This document shows, in pieces, positions 1 through 12,600 of a stretch of DNA of 64,000 nucleotides; within the stretch, counting starts at the first letter, position 1; each line of letters opens with the position of its first letter. Source of the stretch: Agrocybe praecox (taxonomy: Eukaryota; Basidiomycota; Agaricomycetes; Agaricales; Agrocybaceae). Below the pieces are notes generated by a model. That model searched no databases and was not told where the DNA came from. It saw only the letters and a program-made list of their open reading frames with translations. The stretch lies in assembly GCA_964017145.1 (NCBI GenBank), contig OZ024845.1, positions 248,001-312,000 of the forward strand, read 5' to 3'. The position numbers and the translations under genes were made by a program.

Positions 1-337
1 TCGAACTTCTACTTCCTCCGCCTACTGACCTCCCAGAAAAAAATTGTCCGCTTGGAATGACAGATATGGGAATGGGAGGACCGTTCGTATATGTACTTGT
101 CCTGTACGCTTTACCGCTTCCGCCAGACACCGATGTACCTGAGCTTTGAACACTACCTGAACGTGCTTTGCCGGAATTGATGACACTGGAGTCACCTCCT
201 CTGGATCCTCCACTGCTCCTTGAGCCACTGCTGTGACCGCCACTCGAACTGTGGCCACCACTACCACCACCCTTTCGTCGATATAGGTATCGAGAAGAGC
301 GTTGAGGATTGCGGGAAGAAATAAACGGAATAAACAT
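1..337 (-). CDS. GS-family Ser/Gly-rich protein, first exon only (cut by window edge)
   Basis: The ATG lies at 337-335 on the minus strand and the frame stays open to the window edge, about 112 codons. The protein begins MFIPFIS, continues with basic and then Ser/Gly-rich sequence including an RRKGGGSGGH stretch, and reaches the block TNGPPIPISVIPSGQ. The same order is seen in exon 1 of the genes at 6045 and 22667, so this is a third, more diverged member. Those genes have a second exon with the RTYGS / GRGFP / FWP core and a C-terminal hydrophobic tail; here that exon would lie outside the window. A TATA-like run sits about 75 bases upstream. The function of the family is not known to me. 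Confidence 0.6.
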   Translation of the reverse strand, partial: MFIPFISSRNPQRSSRYLYRRKGGGSGGHSSSGGHSSGSRSSGGSRGGDSSVINSGKARSGSVQSSGTSVSGGSGKAYRTSTYTNGPPIPISVIPSGQFFSGRSVGGGSRSS

Positions 338-1535
338 GATTGAGTTCCCGAATGAAGCTAAGGGTTGAACGTCGAAGTAAGTTCCAGGAGAAGGGAAGAG
401 CCTTGATTTTATAGCTTTGGAAAGACTGCACACATTACAACGCAACTTCATAGCTTAACATAATAGGCAACTGATGAATACAATTGTACTCACAATTCCT
501 GTTTCGCGTATGATCAGCAGTGACAGAGTAGAGTGTGTGCTCCTATAACAGTATAGCCCTAGATATAAAATTAGCTTGAAATTAGTTCGAAGGCGATGGC
601 ATACATACCTTGATAATGAATAGAAAGACCTTTAGGATATAATTCCAGAGCGTTCTTGTGCGCGCTCGGAAAACATATTTGCACAGCCCAATGCACATGC
701 CTTGACTTGATCTTCTTTTCGAGTCATTTTTAGCAATTTATGAGTCATTGGTGAAAGAGGATTTTGAGACTTACATACATCTAAAAATATTTTCAATGGG
801 CTGGAAGCCTGGAGGTCATTCGGATCTCGGTAAGGGGCTATATCCACCTGATAATGGTATATGTCGAAAAATTGTCACCTGTTCTGGGTGCTGAAGCTGA
901 AGCGCTGACTCGCATCGGAAATTTATAAATTCCGATACCAGCGCTTCAAGTTGCTTACGTGTTGCTACGCTCTTTGCCTTTGACAGATTAATAGGTATCA
1001 GCGATTCAACGCTGAGCGTCCCTAGAGGAGACCATCAGGCGCGCAAGATGGCAGTTGCAGGCAAAGAGGGGTGTATTTGGCCTGGCCGGGATTCGGGAAC
1101 GATGACATGCATCGGAGTTTCAAAAGAAACAACCAGTCTTGAGCCAGTCATAAAAGTTTGACAATAACATTTGCTGGTGGTATGACATTATATACTATAA
1201 AAGCAGCTCTCACTGATCTTTTTATATATAGTTCCTTCAATTTATTCCAGACCTTCTTCATCTTGACGAGCGCGATTAGAGCATCGGGGTCAACATTGAA
1301 AATATTGCGCGGCAATGGCGCGCCGCCTGCACCGCCACGTGGCACGCATCCCAATTAGGCGTGGGAGAGAGCGCCCTCACGTGAAGGATAAACAAAACGC
1401 GTTCGCCTCGTGTTACGTTTTTTGGTTCGAATCGAAATCAAACTAAAACCCCTTGTCCTCTGTCACATCCACCAGGCGTTAGGCCTTCTTCAAGATCTTC
1501 AAGAAACCGCAGTAAATCTCGAGAATAGCTCGAGC
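338..1535. other. Intergenic, upstream of polo kinase; contains an imperfect palindrome
   Basis: No gene model with supported splice sites was found in this 1.2 kb. It holds the likely promoters of the minus-strand GS gene and the plus-strand polo kinase. A hairpin-forming sequence at 899-947 is listed separately. Short open frames at 632-847 (minus) and 1158-1358 have no recognisable motif. Confidence 0.5.
899..947. repeat. Nested imperfect inverted repeat (hairpin)
   Basis: An outer pair GAAGCGCTG / CAGCGCTTC brackets an inner near-palindrome, ATCGGAA...TTCCGAT, around an AT-rich centre. A partial echo (GGTATCAGCG...CGCTGAGCG) follows at about 995-1018. It could be a MITE remnant or a binding site. 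Only the symmetry is directly seen. Confidence 0.5.
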
Positions 1536-4500
1536 ATGTATCAGGCTCCCACATACGGCAGGATGCCCGCGGCGCCGCAACCATTACAAGCAGGCAGCAT
1601 GGGAGGAGGGGCGGTTCCCAGCATACATAGACGCCCGTTAACGAGCACGAACGCGGTCAACCACCAGAACAACAACATGAACTATCAGCACCCGCACCAT
1701 GCCCAGCAGAACTATGACTCTCATGCTGTAAAACAAGCACAACAGCCTGGGCAGAACTATGACAAACTGCACGCGAATCAGTATCAGCAACATCAGCGAC
1801 AAATGACACCGCCACCTAAGCCGCCAGCGAAAGCTCCTGGCTCACCACCGTTACCAAGGCAAAATAGCAAGACGACGCCTCCCTCTCCGCCGAAGATTAT
1901 AACAGACAAGAATGGAAGGGTCAGTTTCAGCAGGGTAGGATTCTTGGGCGAGGTGGGATTGGACTTCTTTTTTCCAAAGACAACAGTATTTATTAATCAT
2001 TGCACCTATTAGGGAGGATTTGCTAGAGTATACGAAGTGAAAGACCCACGGGGATCAAGACTAGCCTGCAAGGTTGTGACGAAGACTTCATTGAAGACGA
2101 AGAAAGCTAAAACCAAAGTGAGCAAAACTAAGTATCGTAGAACAAGAGTTAACAACATCTTTTTGCTTAGCTCTATGCAGAAATCAAAATCCACCGTTCT
2201 CTCCAACATCCCAACATCGTCAATTTCCAGGACTGTTTCGAGGACGAATCCAATGTTTACATGACACTTGAACTTTGTACCTCCGGATCCCTCATGGACC
2301 TTCTGCGTCGTCGAAAACGATTCACCGAGCCTGAATCGCGCTTTTTTATGGTTCAACTCATTGGGGCCTGCCACTACATGCATACGCACCAAGTGATTCA
2401 TCGTGACCTGAAACTAGGCAACCTATTTTTGGATGGGAACATGAACGTGAAAGTAGGCGACTTCGGACTTGCAGCACTGATTGAAAAGGAGGGTGAGAGG
2501 AAGAAAACGATTTGTGGGACGCCAAACTATATTGCTCCGGAAGTTTTGTTCGATACCGCAAACGGACACAGTTTCGAGGTCGATACATGGAGTATTGGCG
2601 TTATTCTTTACACCCTTGTCGTTGGACGGCCGCCTTTCCAGACGAAAGATGTCAAAGCCATTTATAAGTACGAATTTTTGCCACGTTTCGTCGAGCAAAC
2701 ACTAACCTACAATTCTTCAGACGAATTCGGGACAACGAATACGAATTTCCAACCGACCGCGCCCCATCTTCCAACGCCCAAAACTTGATTCAGCAAATCC
2801 TCACCCCCAACCCATCTGAGCGCCCAACTCTCCACGAAATTGTTGATCACCCCTTCTTCACCCAAGGCACTGTACCCTCATACATCCCAACCTCTGCCCA
2901 CGATGCGCCTCCTGACTTCCGCAACGTCACTCGCTCCATGTCCGAGACCAACCTCAAGCGTCTGCGTAAATACTCCTTACTAGACATCGATCACACTGTA
3001 GGGTCTATGGGCCCTCCCAGTTCCTTACCTTCGTCGAATAGCCTTGGAAACGGTCTCGCAGCGAGCAAGAGCGTTACCAGCAGCATCGCTCAACAGGAGA
3101 AGGAATTCCAGAAAGCTGTACAACCAGGATCCCCTATTTCTGCTCTATTGAGCTCGGCCAGGCAACCTTTGCTCATGGGTACTACTGCTGCCTCCGGCAC
3201 AGGTGCAGCTGTCAGTGGGAGTGTCAAGGAAAGCCCTTTGCTGCGCAAGTTGCAGGCTGTTTCGGTTAAAGAGAGCCCTCTTGGCCGACGTAGTGTGACG
3301 AGGGGTTTGAATGGGATCGTTGAGGAAACCGATCCCAGTGCTGGTACCAGGAGAAGGTCGCCTGAAGATGTTGCTGGCCGAAACTTATCGGAGCATGAAG
3401 AGGAAGAGATGAGGTTGAGGAAGAAGGAGCTAGAAGCCCAGAAAGCTAGGATCGTAGCTCAGATGGCACCAGTTCGGGAGGAGCAGGATGAAGACGATGT
3501 AGATATGGAGGAAGACGAAGATGAAGTAGAAATAGTTGCCGTTAAGCAGCTAAAGCCCAAGGAGAGGGAAGCTCCCAAGCTCAGAGAGAGGTATGCGACC
3601 GCCAACGCAGACCGGGAAAACGTCCCTCCATTGCCGACTGGACGTGGGTTGTCAGCTGGTGCCGCATCTGCGAAATACCAGGTGAGGATGAAAGAACAAG
3701 CACCTACGCGGTTGGGCCCTTCAGATAAGGAAAGCTTGCAGGCGGCTGGTAAAGTTTCCTCCTCTCTTTACGTGGACATCCTGTTTATCACTTTTATTTG
3801 CAGCTCATCAAGCGCCTCCCGTTATCCCCCAAGTCAAATTGAGCGGTTTCGACGCTGCTGCTCAAACCCTCACGATGGCATTTGATGCTCGTGCTGCAGG
3901 GAAGATGTTCCGGGATCCTAGCGGTGATAACTTCCCAATACCAGACGAGCGTGTGTTCATTGTCAGCTGGGTGGATTACTGCAACAAGTACGGAATGGGA
4001 TATGCTCTGACGGATGGCAGCGTTGGTGTGCACTTCAATGACAGCACGACGTTGGTGTTGAGTCCTGATAAAATGTACGTTTTTTTGTCCTTTTTTCTGC
4101 TTGGCGCGATGTTGAAGGAATTCCGTAGTCACTTTGACTATATCACTTCTCGCCGTCAGGGATCCGTTTACGTGCGGAAATCCTACACTGTTGATGTCTT
4201 CCCTGAAGATTTGAAGAGCAAGGTGTATCTCCTCAAACATTTTGAGAAGTACATCATGGATCGATTATATGGCGAATACGAGTACACATTCGAGGATACG
4301 GGCAGAGAGAAAGGTATGGAGTGGGTCCAGAAGTACTTGAGGATGAAGCATGTTATCGTGTTCAAGTTGAGCCATGATGTCCTTCAGGTATATTTTTCAC
4401 TTTACACCCTCGTGATCGTGGTTATTGATATTTGTTTTAGTTCAACTTCTACGACCACTCGAAGCTGATCCTGTCTTCTTCTGGACTCCTCGTTACCCAC

Positions 4501-4791
4501 ATCGACAAGCACTACAAGATGACAAGGTGGTCTCTTTCCGAGATCATGGCACAGTCCCTGTCTCCATCGAGTGACCCTGATCAGGCAAAATTCACTCAGC
4601 GCCTTGTGGATAAGCTCAAGTACTGCAAAGAAGTGCTGCTCAGCATCCGGACGGCCAGTGCTGCCGGCGGAAGTGGAGTGCCAGAGGAGAGCGAAGCGAT
4701 GGGAAATGCGCTGACTGGTGCTGCGACGTCGTCCGCCCCGTCTGCTGCTGGAAGTTTGGCTTCGAGGGCATCCAAGATGTCTCTTCGATGA
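1536..4791 (+). CDS. CDC5: Polo-like serine/threonine protein kinase (Cdc5/Plo1 type)
   Basis: Exons are 1536-1952, 2013-2117, 2171-2667, 2721-3748, 3804-4074, 4129-4387 and 4441-4791, giving 975 residues. A Gln/Pro-rich tail of about 130 residues precedes the kinase domain. The P-loop GEGGFA starts near residue 138, the catalytic HRDLKLGN has its Asp at 253, DFG is at 271-273, and the activation loop has a Thr at 287 before [11 protein letters not shown] long acidic linker with an EDEDEVE stretch leads to two polo boxes: the phosphopeptide-contacting Trp (VSWVDYC) is near 738, and the His/Lys pair in DHSKLIL is at 865 and 867. Polo kinases drive mitotic entry, spindle pole function, anaphase and septation. 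All key residues are present, so it should be active and essential. At 975 residues it is longer than yeast Cdc5 because of the N-tail and linker. Splicing is well constrained by conserved motifs. Confidence 0.95.
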
Positions 4792-5911
4792 GCTCTTCTC
4801 GGGTACTGTGCGCTGTGCGCGCTGGCTGAATTGACGACGCCAGGTCGTCGATTTTCTTTTCGTTCTACCTTCAAGATGTACAACAACACGAACCACGTCT
4901 ATCCATCCATTCATCATTCACCAGCATTGCAATCGAACAAAAGACCCTTAATTATCCTGCATACCTCTTTTTTTTCTCCTTCATTCTATGTGTCTTGCAT
5001 CTCAGCGTGCGCTGGTCAGTAGGATCCGTGTCGCTCGAGGATTTCGTACATTCATTGTACCACCATGTATTTCTATATACCCTACCTACGCTGCGTTAGG
5101 CTACGAACTTAGACTGGCTTGTTACCCTCGATGATTTATTTCGTCTCGTCTCTTGTCTATCGTTTTGCTTTTCCTTCCGCTCTCGCTCCTTCCTCGTCCT
5201 CTCTTTTCTTTGATACTTGTTGGTTGATCAATCCTCTATTGCTTTTTATTTGCTATCCAAGACTGTTTTCAATTTGTCGTTACCCATTTGATCTAAGCAT
5301 AGTCTCGAAGTATTTTATGCACAATGCACTCGAATGAAAACAAGCTTCTTTTCATGCTGATGCAAGTGGGGTGTAATCTATAGGGGCCTCGATGATCTTC
5401 ATTCTGACACTAGTACAGTCGAAAGTGCCCTCTTTCGTAGCTGCATGGATCCAAAACTATGAGAATGGTGCGCTTCTTCATAGAATTGTCCACAATTGGC
5501 AGGAAATTAATATATTTCCGGCTACTATTTTTTGATAGCTTTTATGCCCTATACCACTGTGACATAGCTTCGTGCGTCTACCCAGAGCTCCGTACCTGGG
5601 ATAATGCAGTTTTCTTATTACTATGTTTGGGAATTTGCACTGGTATCGGCAAGGCGGCAGGCAGTGTAGTCGTGATTTCGTGATTTTGGAGGGATGGAGG
5701 CACAGCCTCATAGCATATATGTACGCTTCTGTTATATGAATATTGACACTAACTTTCCAGAAGGTACTCAACTCGGGGCATCGCAAACTGTTCTGTGGAC
5801 GCATTTCCTCTAATCCCGTCACCAGAGACTTGGAAACGTCGGCTTTGATGTACTGCCTCGAGAGTCGAAGCCCCGTTATCCCTAAGTTGGCTAGATCAAG
5901 GCAACCTAGCA
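4792..5911. other. Intergenic, downstream of polo kinase
   Basis: Pyrimidine-rich sequence to about 5340 probably includes the polo kinase 3' UTR. The rest shows no supported gene. A 150-codon open minus frame at 5478-5930 lacks an ATG and any recognisable motif. Confidence 0.5.
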
Positions 5912-6044
5912 GAGTGTGGGCAATGCTCAACGGTGCACACTGACGGAAAAAAAATCGACCCCTCGTTATATATGATCCTAGCTAACTTTGAAGGGTTAGA
6001 GTCGTTATTCTTTCGTATCCATCCTCCTACCCTCACTAGGAGTA

Positions 6045-7114
6045 ATGTTTATCCCTTTTATTTCTTCGCCGAAACCTCAGAGCTCTTCAGCCCGTCGTCT
6101 ATCTCGCCGAAAAGGTGGAGGTGGGGGCGGCCATGGCTCTAGCTCGGGTGGCGGTCGAAGCAGCAGCGGAAAGAGCAGCGGCTCCAAGGGAGGCAACTCA
6201 ATCGTTATCAATTCCAGCAAAACACGGTCAGGTAGTGTTCAACGTTCAAGTTCCTCGACCTTGGGGGGAAGTGGCAGTACATACAAGACTAGCACATACA
6301 CGAACAATCCTCCCATTCCTATATCTATCATTCCAAACGGACAAATATTCGCGGGGAGATCGATAGGCGGAGGAAGTCGAAACTCGATATTTGGCACTAG
6401 GTTCGTGGATGATTGATTATTTTTTGGGACTGTAATTAACCTCGCTGTAATCGCAATAGAACGTACGGAAGTGGATATCCCAATATTGCTGAACGTGGGA
6501 CTTCTGGACGTGGTTTCCCATTCGTGTTCTGGCCACTTACATGGGGATTGGCTTTGGGTGCCGGAAGTTCCATCTTATCAGGGTCAAACTCGAATTCAAC
6601 GACTGCGGGATACCTGAACACCACCCTCGAATATGGAGATTCCACAAACACGACCCGCCCAGGAGGTCCTTTGACTATCGCGACTTTCACATCCGTATCT
6701 GGCTCTCCTCCGAGTACATTTTATGTCCTTTCCGATAACACGACAATCACGTCTCTAATCACCGATTTGTCTTCAAATTGTACATCTTTCCTCTCTTCGA
6801 CCAATACAAGTATGAACTCGCCATTTATCGATACGCCCAGACCAGAACAAGTCATTCAATATTACCGATCGAGCAGCATTGCTTTAGCGCTCGAGGGGTA
6901 TAACAACTCGGCGACATATTCATCAGACCCTTCTACTCCTGATTCTTTATTACCCAGTACCGTGGATATGAATCTCATGCAATGTCTGAACGAAACAATT
7001 GGTGCTGCGGCGCCTATCCCTGATGATGCTATGTCTTCCAAACATGGACTTCTGAATATGTCGTATATAAGCCTTGTCATCTTTATAGGGCTATTTTGGC
7101 TTATTCTTTGGTGA
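6045..7114 (+). CDS. GS-family Ser/Gly-rich membrane-anchored protein (intact copy)
   Basis: Two exons, 6045-6400 and 6460-7114, give 336 residues; the 59-base intron restores the frame across ...GTR|TYGSGYP. The N-terminal third is basic and Ser/Gly-rich (SRRKGGGGGGHGSSS). The core that follows contains RTYGSGYPN, GRGFPF and FWPLTWG. The second half has many Asn-X-Ser/Thr sites, for example NSNSTT, NTTR, NCTS and NNSA. It ends with a hydrophobic C-terminus (YISLVIFIGLFWLILW) that could be a tail anchor or a GPI-addition signal. No classical N-terminal signal peptide is evident. The glycosylation sites suggest passage through the secretory pathway, which is inference. This is the only undamaged member in the window. 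I do not recognise a named domain. Confidence 0.8.
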
Positions 7115-7486
7115 TTTGGACCCATTACCTTCTTTCCTTTGTTTTATATTAGCAATCCCTCGCAATAGTTATTCTTTTCTCCTGCACGATATCCCTTAGT
7201 ATACAGCATATATATTTCCTTGATTTGTATTGATAAATCACTCTTTACCTAGAACGTATTATAACGATACTCAATATGTTCCGTCCTGCCATCTTCCAAT
7301 TGTACTCCTACAATACAATTCTCGCCATCTGAAGTATAAGGTGATTAGGAGTGGGAAATTTGACTGAGTATATTCTCACAAATTCCCGTTGTCGATATTT
7401 ACGACCCCAGGGAAGCACTTACCCCCATCACTACCGACGGCCTATAGGTTCCCATTGCACGATATCAGTCTTGTAATACGAATAGA

Positions 7487-8101
7487 ATGGACGTCCCGGC
7501 AGATGTAGGTCAGCAACCAGACTCTCTTGATCAGGACAAAGAGGTATGTCGAACCACGACAGATGAATCCAATATATATGATATCCGACATTCAAGTGCT
7601 TAGAAAAGAGAGACTTTTTCATCAAATGGTGACGAGGATGGACGGGTAAGTACAAAAACTCTTCAAATCGATGGCTCGCCTCACATGTACATGCAGGCCA
7701 TGGGGAGGAATGCCTTTGAGGCATGGGATTTACCTAGGGACCAGGACAATTTCACGTTTGCACCCAAGAAGCCTAAGGGAAACCTTTGGGATATAGCACT
7801 AGATCCCCTACTGAAAAGAGATCGCGAGCGACGTGAAGCTTGGAAAGACGAAGTGCAAAACCTTCTAATTTTGTGAACGCTTCAAGTTGATGACTATGAC
7901 TCTTCAAAAGCACTAAATTCGCGAGTGCCGAAGGCCGGTTTATTCTCTGCTGTTGTGAAGGCATTTGTTATTGAGTCGTATAGGACCCTACAGGCTGACC
8001 TAGAGGATATCATGGTCTCCTTACTTTCCCAGGTCCTGGATCGTCTTGACAATGGTTCAGCAAAAAGATGCGCTACAGCCATCGCAAACCGCTTTCATTC
8101 C
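7487..8101 (+). pseudogene. Truncated DUF6535 pseudogene
   Basis: The first exons match the intact gene at 21174-18686. The ATG is at 7487, exon 1 runs to 7543, and later pieces encode AMGRNAFEAWDLPR-type and AGLFSAVVKAF-type DUF6535 segments. Compared with the intact copy, one base is missing just before the third intron and the donor has changed from GTGAGT to GTGAAC, which brings a stop into frame. Homology ends at about 8101, within the fourth exon and before any transmembrane segment, so the remaining two thirds of the gene are absent. It sits in tandem behind the GS gene, exactly as in the mirror copy. It is non-functional as read. Confidence 0.85.
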
Positions 8102-9617
8102 AAGGTGTCCAGAATATCGAATTGCGTAAACACAGTTTAGCGCGATTAAAGTTCGGGTCTGATACATTCTCAGGTTAGCACTAAAACGCGTACATATATA
8201 AGAAAGGGGAAGTTGGCTGGAGACATTATCAGCTCACCTCCTTGAGTTGAATTGTATCTTCTCTTCTTCTCTCTGCCATCCTCTCCTGCCTGCAGATAAT
8301 GACATTGGTACGCGGCTCTCTCTTTCCGTTGGCTTTTGCTCATTGACGTTCTGGTCAAGGGATGAGCTCGTTCTGATTGATGCGATGAAGGTAAGTAGCT
8401 AGTCCATTTCGATTAAAGATGGGAAACTTACGAGGCCCCCGGTTCAACCATGCCCTCCAGAATCGTTCTGCACGCCGGTTGCTGTCGTCGACCTCCACAC
8501 ACGGCCTCCCTCGCTTCCTCCCATCACAGCTCAATGCCTCGCTCCCAGCCCGCTGCATTGAGTACCATGATGCCTGCGGTTTCGTGTTAGGTCAGTGGGG
8601 AAATGGTTTCAAAGGTTATGACTGTCTTGACACGATTCCATAGTCATCGTCATCGACATCGTCGCGGGTACATGTCAGCCCCATGCTGTTCGCAGCGCGC
8701 AGAGGGTAGTAGTGTTAGGATAGTACGGACTGTAGATAGTGAAGGTAAGAGCCAATCAGAATCAACGAGAATGGAAAACTGACCAGTTTCGACGCTGTTC
8801 GTTGCTTTCGAAAGTACCAATCAGAGGCGTACGTCTCGTCGAGCATGGCCATGGGTACGGACGTGACGATTGTGGTAGGTGATCGTACTTGTGCTGGTTC
8901 GTTGAACGGACCTAATGCTTGTTGCAGCAGAGGTGAGAGGAAGATCGACGTGGAAGGCCTGACTCGATTCCTTGCAAGGTGGAGAGAGAGTGCTGCAAGT
9001 GCACGTCGAGATCGGTGGGAAAAGGCGGGAACCGAGGGCCGAAGGGTATGGCACAATATCAATGACTACTTCTCCAGATTATGCGGAGGACTACATAGTC
9101 CCACTTATATCAAGGATGTCAAAAACGATTCGCAATCAGGGCCCGGAAGTTTGCTCCGGGTTACTTGATGTTTTGATTTGTCATCTCACTTTGCTCAGAG
9201 TCATCGCTCACGACGACGACAACAAGGTTGAATCATTTCCCATTCTCTAGGAGCGTTCAACATCGACAACTATGCTTTCCCTTTGTTTACTTTGTCTTAC
9301 TCTGATTCTGAATTCATATTTTTATCACGATGCCGATGCACCGCGTGTACCCATACTCCCCACTCTACGCGGATGGTCTAGGCAATAACCTGCGGAACAG
9401 TGTATAGCGGATATGTGACGCCAAGTGCTTAACGAGCATTTGTCAATTTTGATTTGCTGGTCCTTCGCATTCGTTTTTTCGGCGCCCGTATGATACTGAA
9501 ATTTGTATCATCCATTGACTTGCCGACTTTATTCGTATTTCTTTCTCCTACTACATAACAAAGGTTTATTGCTTTTGTTCGATACCCACTCTCACTCATT
9601 TACATTCGCCTAATTAC
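8102..9617. other. Intergenic, between inverted-repeat arm and ABC transporter
   Basis: No gene could be supported. Some plus-strand frames at 8450-8690 have donor- and acceptor-like sites and Ser/Pro-rich translations but no start or domain I trust. The last 150 bases are pyrimidine-rich and look like the promoter and 5' UTR of the ABC gene. Confidence 0.45.
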
Positions 9618-12600
9618 ATGGAGCAACCATCTCCAGCCCTCACCAACATCGCTGAGGAGACGCCTTCAGGCACCGTGTCGAGGAGCGTGTCCCATCCTAC
9701 GCTAAATAATATAGACAACACTTCCATCGCTCACGAGGATGCTCATAAACATCAACCCCCACCGTCTGCGACCACGACCTCTCCAGCAAGGCGCAGGAAT
9801 TCTTCAGTATCACATGTTGATCTCGAATTTTTTGATCCCTCTGGTGTCCAGGAACTCCGTCGGACGATGACCCAGGATAAGCAAAAACAAGAGGAAGAGG
9901 ATCGTCGGTCTGAGAGCTCAGATGCTACTATCAACGTTGGCGATGGCGATGGACCGTTTGACTTTCAAAAAACGCTCAAACAAATCATCAGAAAGTACGC
10001 GTATCTTCATCTTTATGTTTGATATGAATGTCATGCTTATCTTTACGCAGGCGCGAAGAGCATAACATCAAACCTCGTTCTCTTGGTATCGTCTTCCAGG
10101 ACCTCAAAGTCACTGGGGTGGGATCTTCCAATTCGTATTTACAGACCCTCGGTTCGGTGTTGAATCCCTTGAATGTCGTTGAGGAAATTCAAAAGGCGCG
10201 CCACCCAACCCTCCGCACGATTCTCTCAGGCTTTGAGGGAGTTGTGAAACCAGGGGAAATGCTTCGTACGTCTTGCTGATATTGATTCTCCTTCCCACTC
10301 GGGAAACTGACGCCTTTTTTTCCAGTGGTCTTGGGAAGCCCAGGTTCAGGATGTACATCTCTCCTGAAGACATTGGCGAACCATACGGATGAATTTTACA
10401 AGGTTGAGGGTAATCGTCATTATGACTCGATAACACCTCAAGACTTGGCCCGTCATTTCCGTGGTGATGTTCAGTACTCGCCGGAGGACGATGTTCACTT
10501 CCCGACATTATCGGTTCAGCAAACGCTTGACTTTGCTGCAGCCAGCCGAACGCCCAGGGACCGTATGGGCAATTCTCGCAAAGAATTCCAACGGAATGCT
10601 ACTGCAATGCTTTCCACCATTTTCGGTCTCCGACATGCTCTGAACACTCCTGTTGGAGACAATGCTATCAGAGGTGTTAGTGGAGGAGAGAAAAAGCGTG
10701 TTTCCATCGCAGAGGCTCTGGCGTCAAGAAGTTGTATCAATGCCTGGGATAAGTGCGTCTTTCTATTTCCACCCATCTTTTCCAGTGTACCTATTGACCT
10801 CTAATAATTCTAAAGCTCTACCCGCGGTCTTGACTCGAGTACTGCTTTGGAATTTGTTAGGGCTTTACGTATCGCCACCGACACTTTCGACAATACCACA
10901 ATCGTCTCGATTTACCAAGCAGGAGAATCGTTATACGAATACTTTGACAAGGTCTGTGTAATTTACGAAGGTCGCATGGCATATTTCGGACCCGCAGGCC
11001 AAGCCAAGCAATACTTCCTCGATATGGGGTACGTAAATGCACAATTTTCTCGGTTTTTCATTGTCTTGATAGAGTTTTTTTTTCAGATATGAACCTGCAA
11101 ATCGTCAGACGACACCCGATTTCCTCGTCGCCGTCACCGACCCCAAGGCTCGTATTCCTCGTGCTGGATTCACTAACCAGCCCCGCACAGCCGCTGAATT
11201 TGCCGAGTACTTCCTCCAGTCGCAAACGGGCAAGGATAATGCTACTGAGCAACGGGATTATCTGGACGAGTTCGTTGGCAAGCCCGATAAGAAGAATCAT
11301 TATATCGAGAGTGCTCGCGCCGAGTTTTCGAAGCATAGTGGCAAGGGAAGGTTAGTCTAGTTTCGATCATTCTCTCTCTTTTTTTCTGGTTGACTGAATT
11401 ACTTTTCTTCCCAGCCCATACCTTCTGAGCGTTCCTCAACAAGTTCAGATCGTCATGCGTCGTCGTGTGCAGATTCTCCTTGGAAATCCTCTAGCAACCG
11501 GTCTTAACTTATTGTAAGTTAGTCTCGTTCTCTTCATTGGATCTTTTTTGACGTCCATACCTTTCTAGCTCTTTCCTATTCCAATCTTTAATCATGGGCA
11601 GTGTTTTCCTGAACGCTCCTGAAGCCACTAGTGCTTACTTCTCTCGTGGTGGTATTCTGTTCTTGTGAGTCGATTACTTTACCTTACGTGCCTTCACGTT
11701 TCTGATCACCCAACTCTCAGCGCTCTTCTGTTCTCCGCTTTGACGACTATGGCTGAAATTCCCGCTCTGTACGCCCAACGACCCATTGTTCTTCGACACC
11801 AAAAAGCTGCCCTATACCATCCTTTCGTTGAAGCTCTAGCCTTGACATTGGTCGATATGCCCATTGCATTCTTGACCACAACGGTGTTCGGCATTGTACT
11901 GTACTTTATGACTGGACTGCAACGCTCGGCTGGACAATTCTTGTAAGCCCTTTCGGTCTTCCTCTACATATGATATGTCCGACTTATAATTCTTTCAACC
12001 TTTTTACAGCTTGTTCTTCCTCTTCCTTTATGCCATGACGATTACGATGAAGGCTTGGTTCCGTGGTATTGCAGCTGCGTTTGCTTCCGAAGCCGCCGCT
12101 ACTGCCTTTGCTGGTTTCTCGATTCTGGTGCTCTCCATCTACACCGGTTACTCGATTCCTAAGCCTACGATGATTGGAGCTTTGAGATGGCTGACTTACA
12201 TTAATGTGAGTTTTGTCGTACGACCAGATTTTTTTCTTTGTTTTAACTTATATTTTCCTAGCCTCTCAAATACGGTTTCGAGGCTATCATGACTAATGAA
12301 TTCCACACGCTCAATGGTGTTTGTTCCAATCTCGTCCCTCAAGGTTCCGGGTATGAGAATATCACGCTCGAGAACCAGGTTTGCACCACTCTTGGCGCCC
12401 TTCCCGCACAGTCTCGTGTCGACGGTTCTCGCTTTGTCTTCTTGTCGTATGGCTTCAAGCAGTCGAACACCTGGATGGTACGTCCTTCCGTATTAACTTT
12501 TTTTAACGTCGATTTAATTGTAATTTCCCTTCATTAGAACTTTGGTATCATCATCGCCTTCGGTGCAGCCTTCCTGGCTGCTCTTTTGATCTTTACGGAA

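Larger units (their letters stand above)
5912..8101 (+). repeat. Left arm of a 2.2 kb inverted duplication (GS gene + DUF6535 5' part)
   Basis: This stretch is collinear, in reverse complement, with 20562-22800. Homology begins near GCAATGCTCAACGGTGCAC and stops abruptly inside a DUF6535 exon near 8101. Small indels and substitutions are spread through the arm, including in introns, so the copies are not fresh. The arms enclose about 12.5 kb. Confidence 0.9.

Noticed and set aside
1410..1470. tRNA-like T-arm sequence GGTTCGAATC upstream of the polo kinase
   Set aside because: No matching acceptor stem, D arm or anticodon arm could be folded around it.
4402..4917. 171-codon minus-strand frame opposite the last polo kinase exons
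   Set aside because: It is antisense to a well-supported conserved exon and rich in Arg/Ser, the usual shadow of coding sequence.
5478..5930. 150-codon open minus-strand frame
   Set aside because: It has no ATG, no motif and no splice support, and it ends at the boundary of the inverted-repeat arm.
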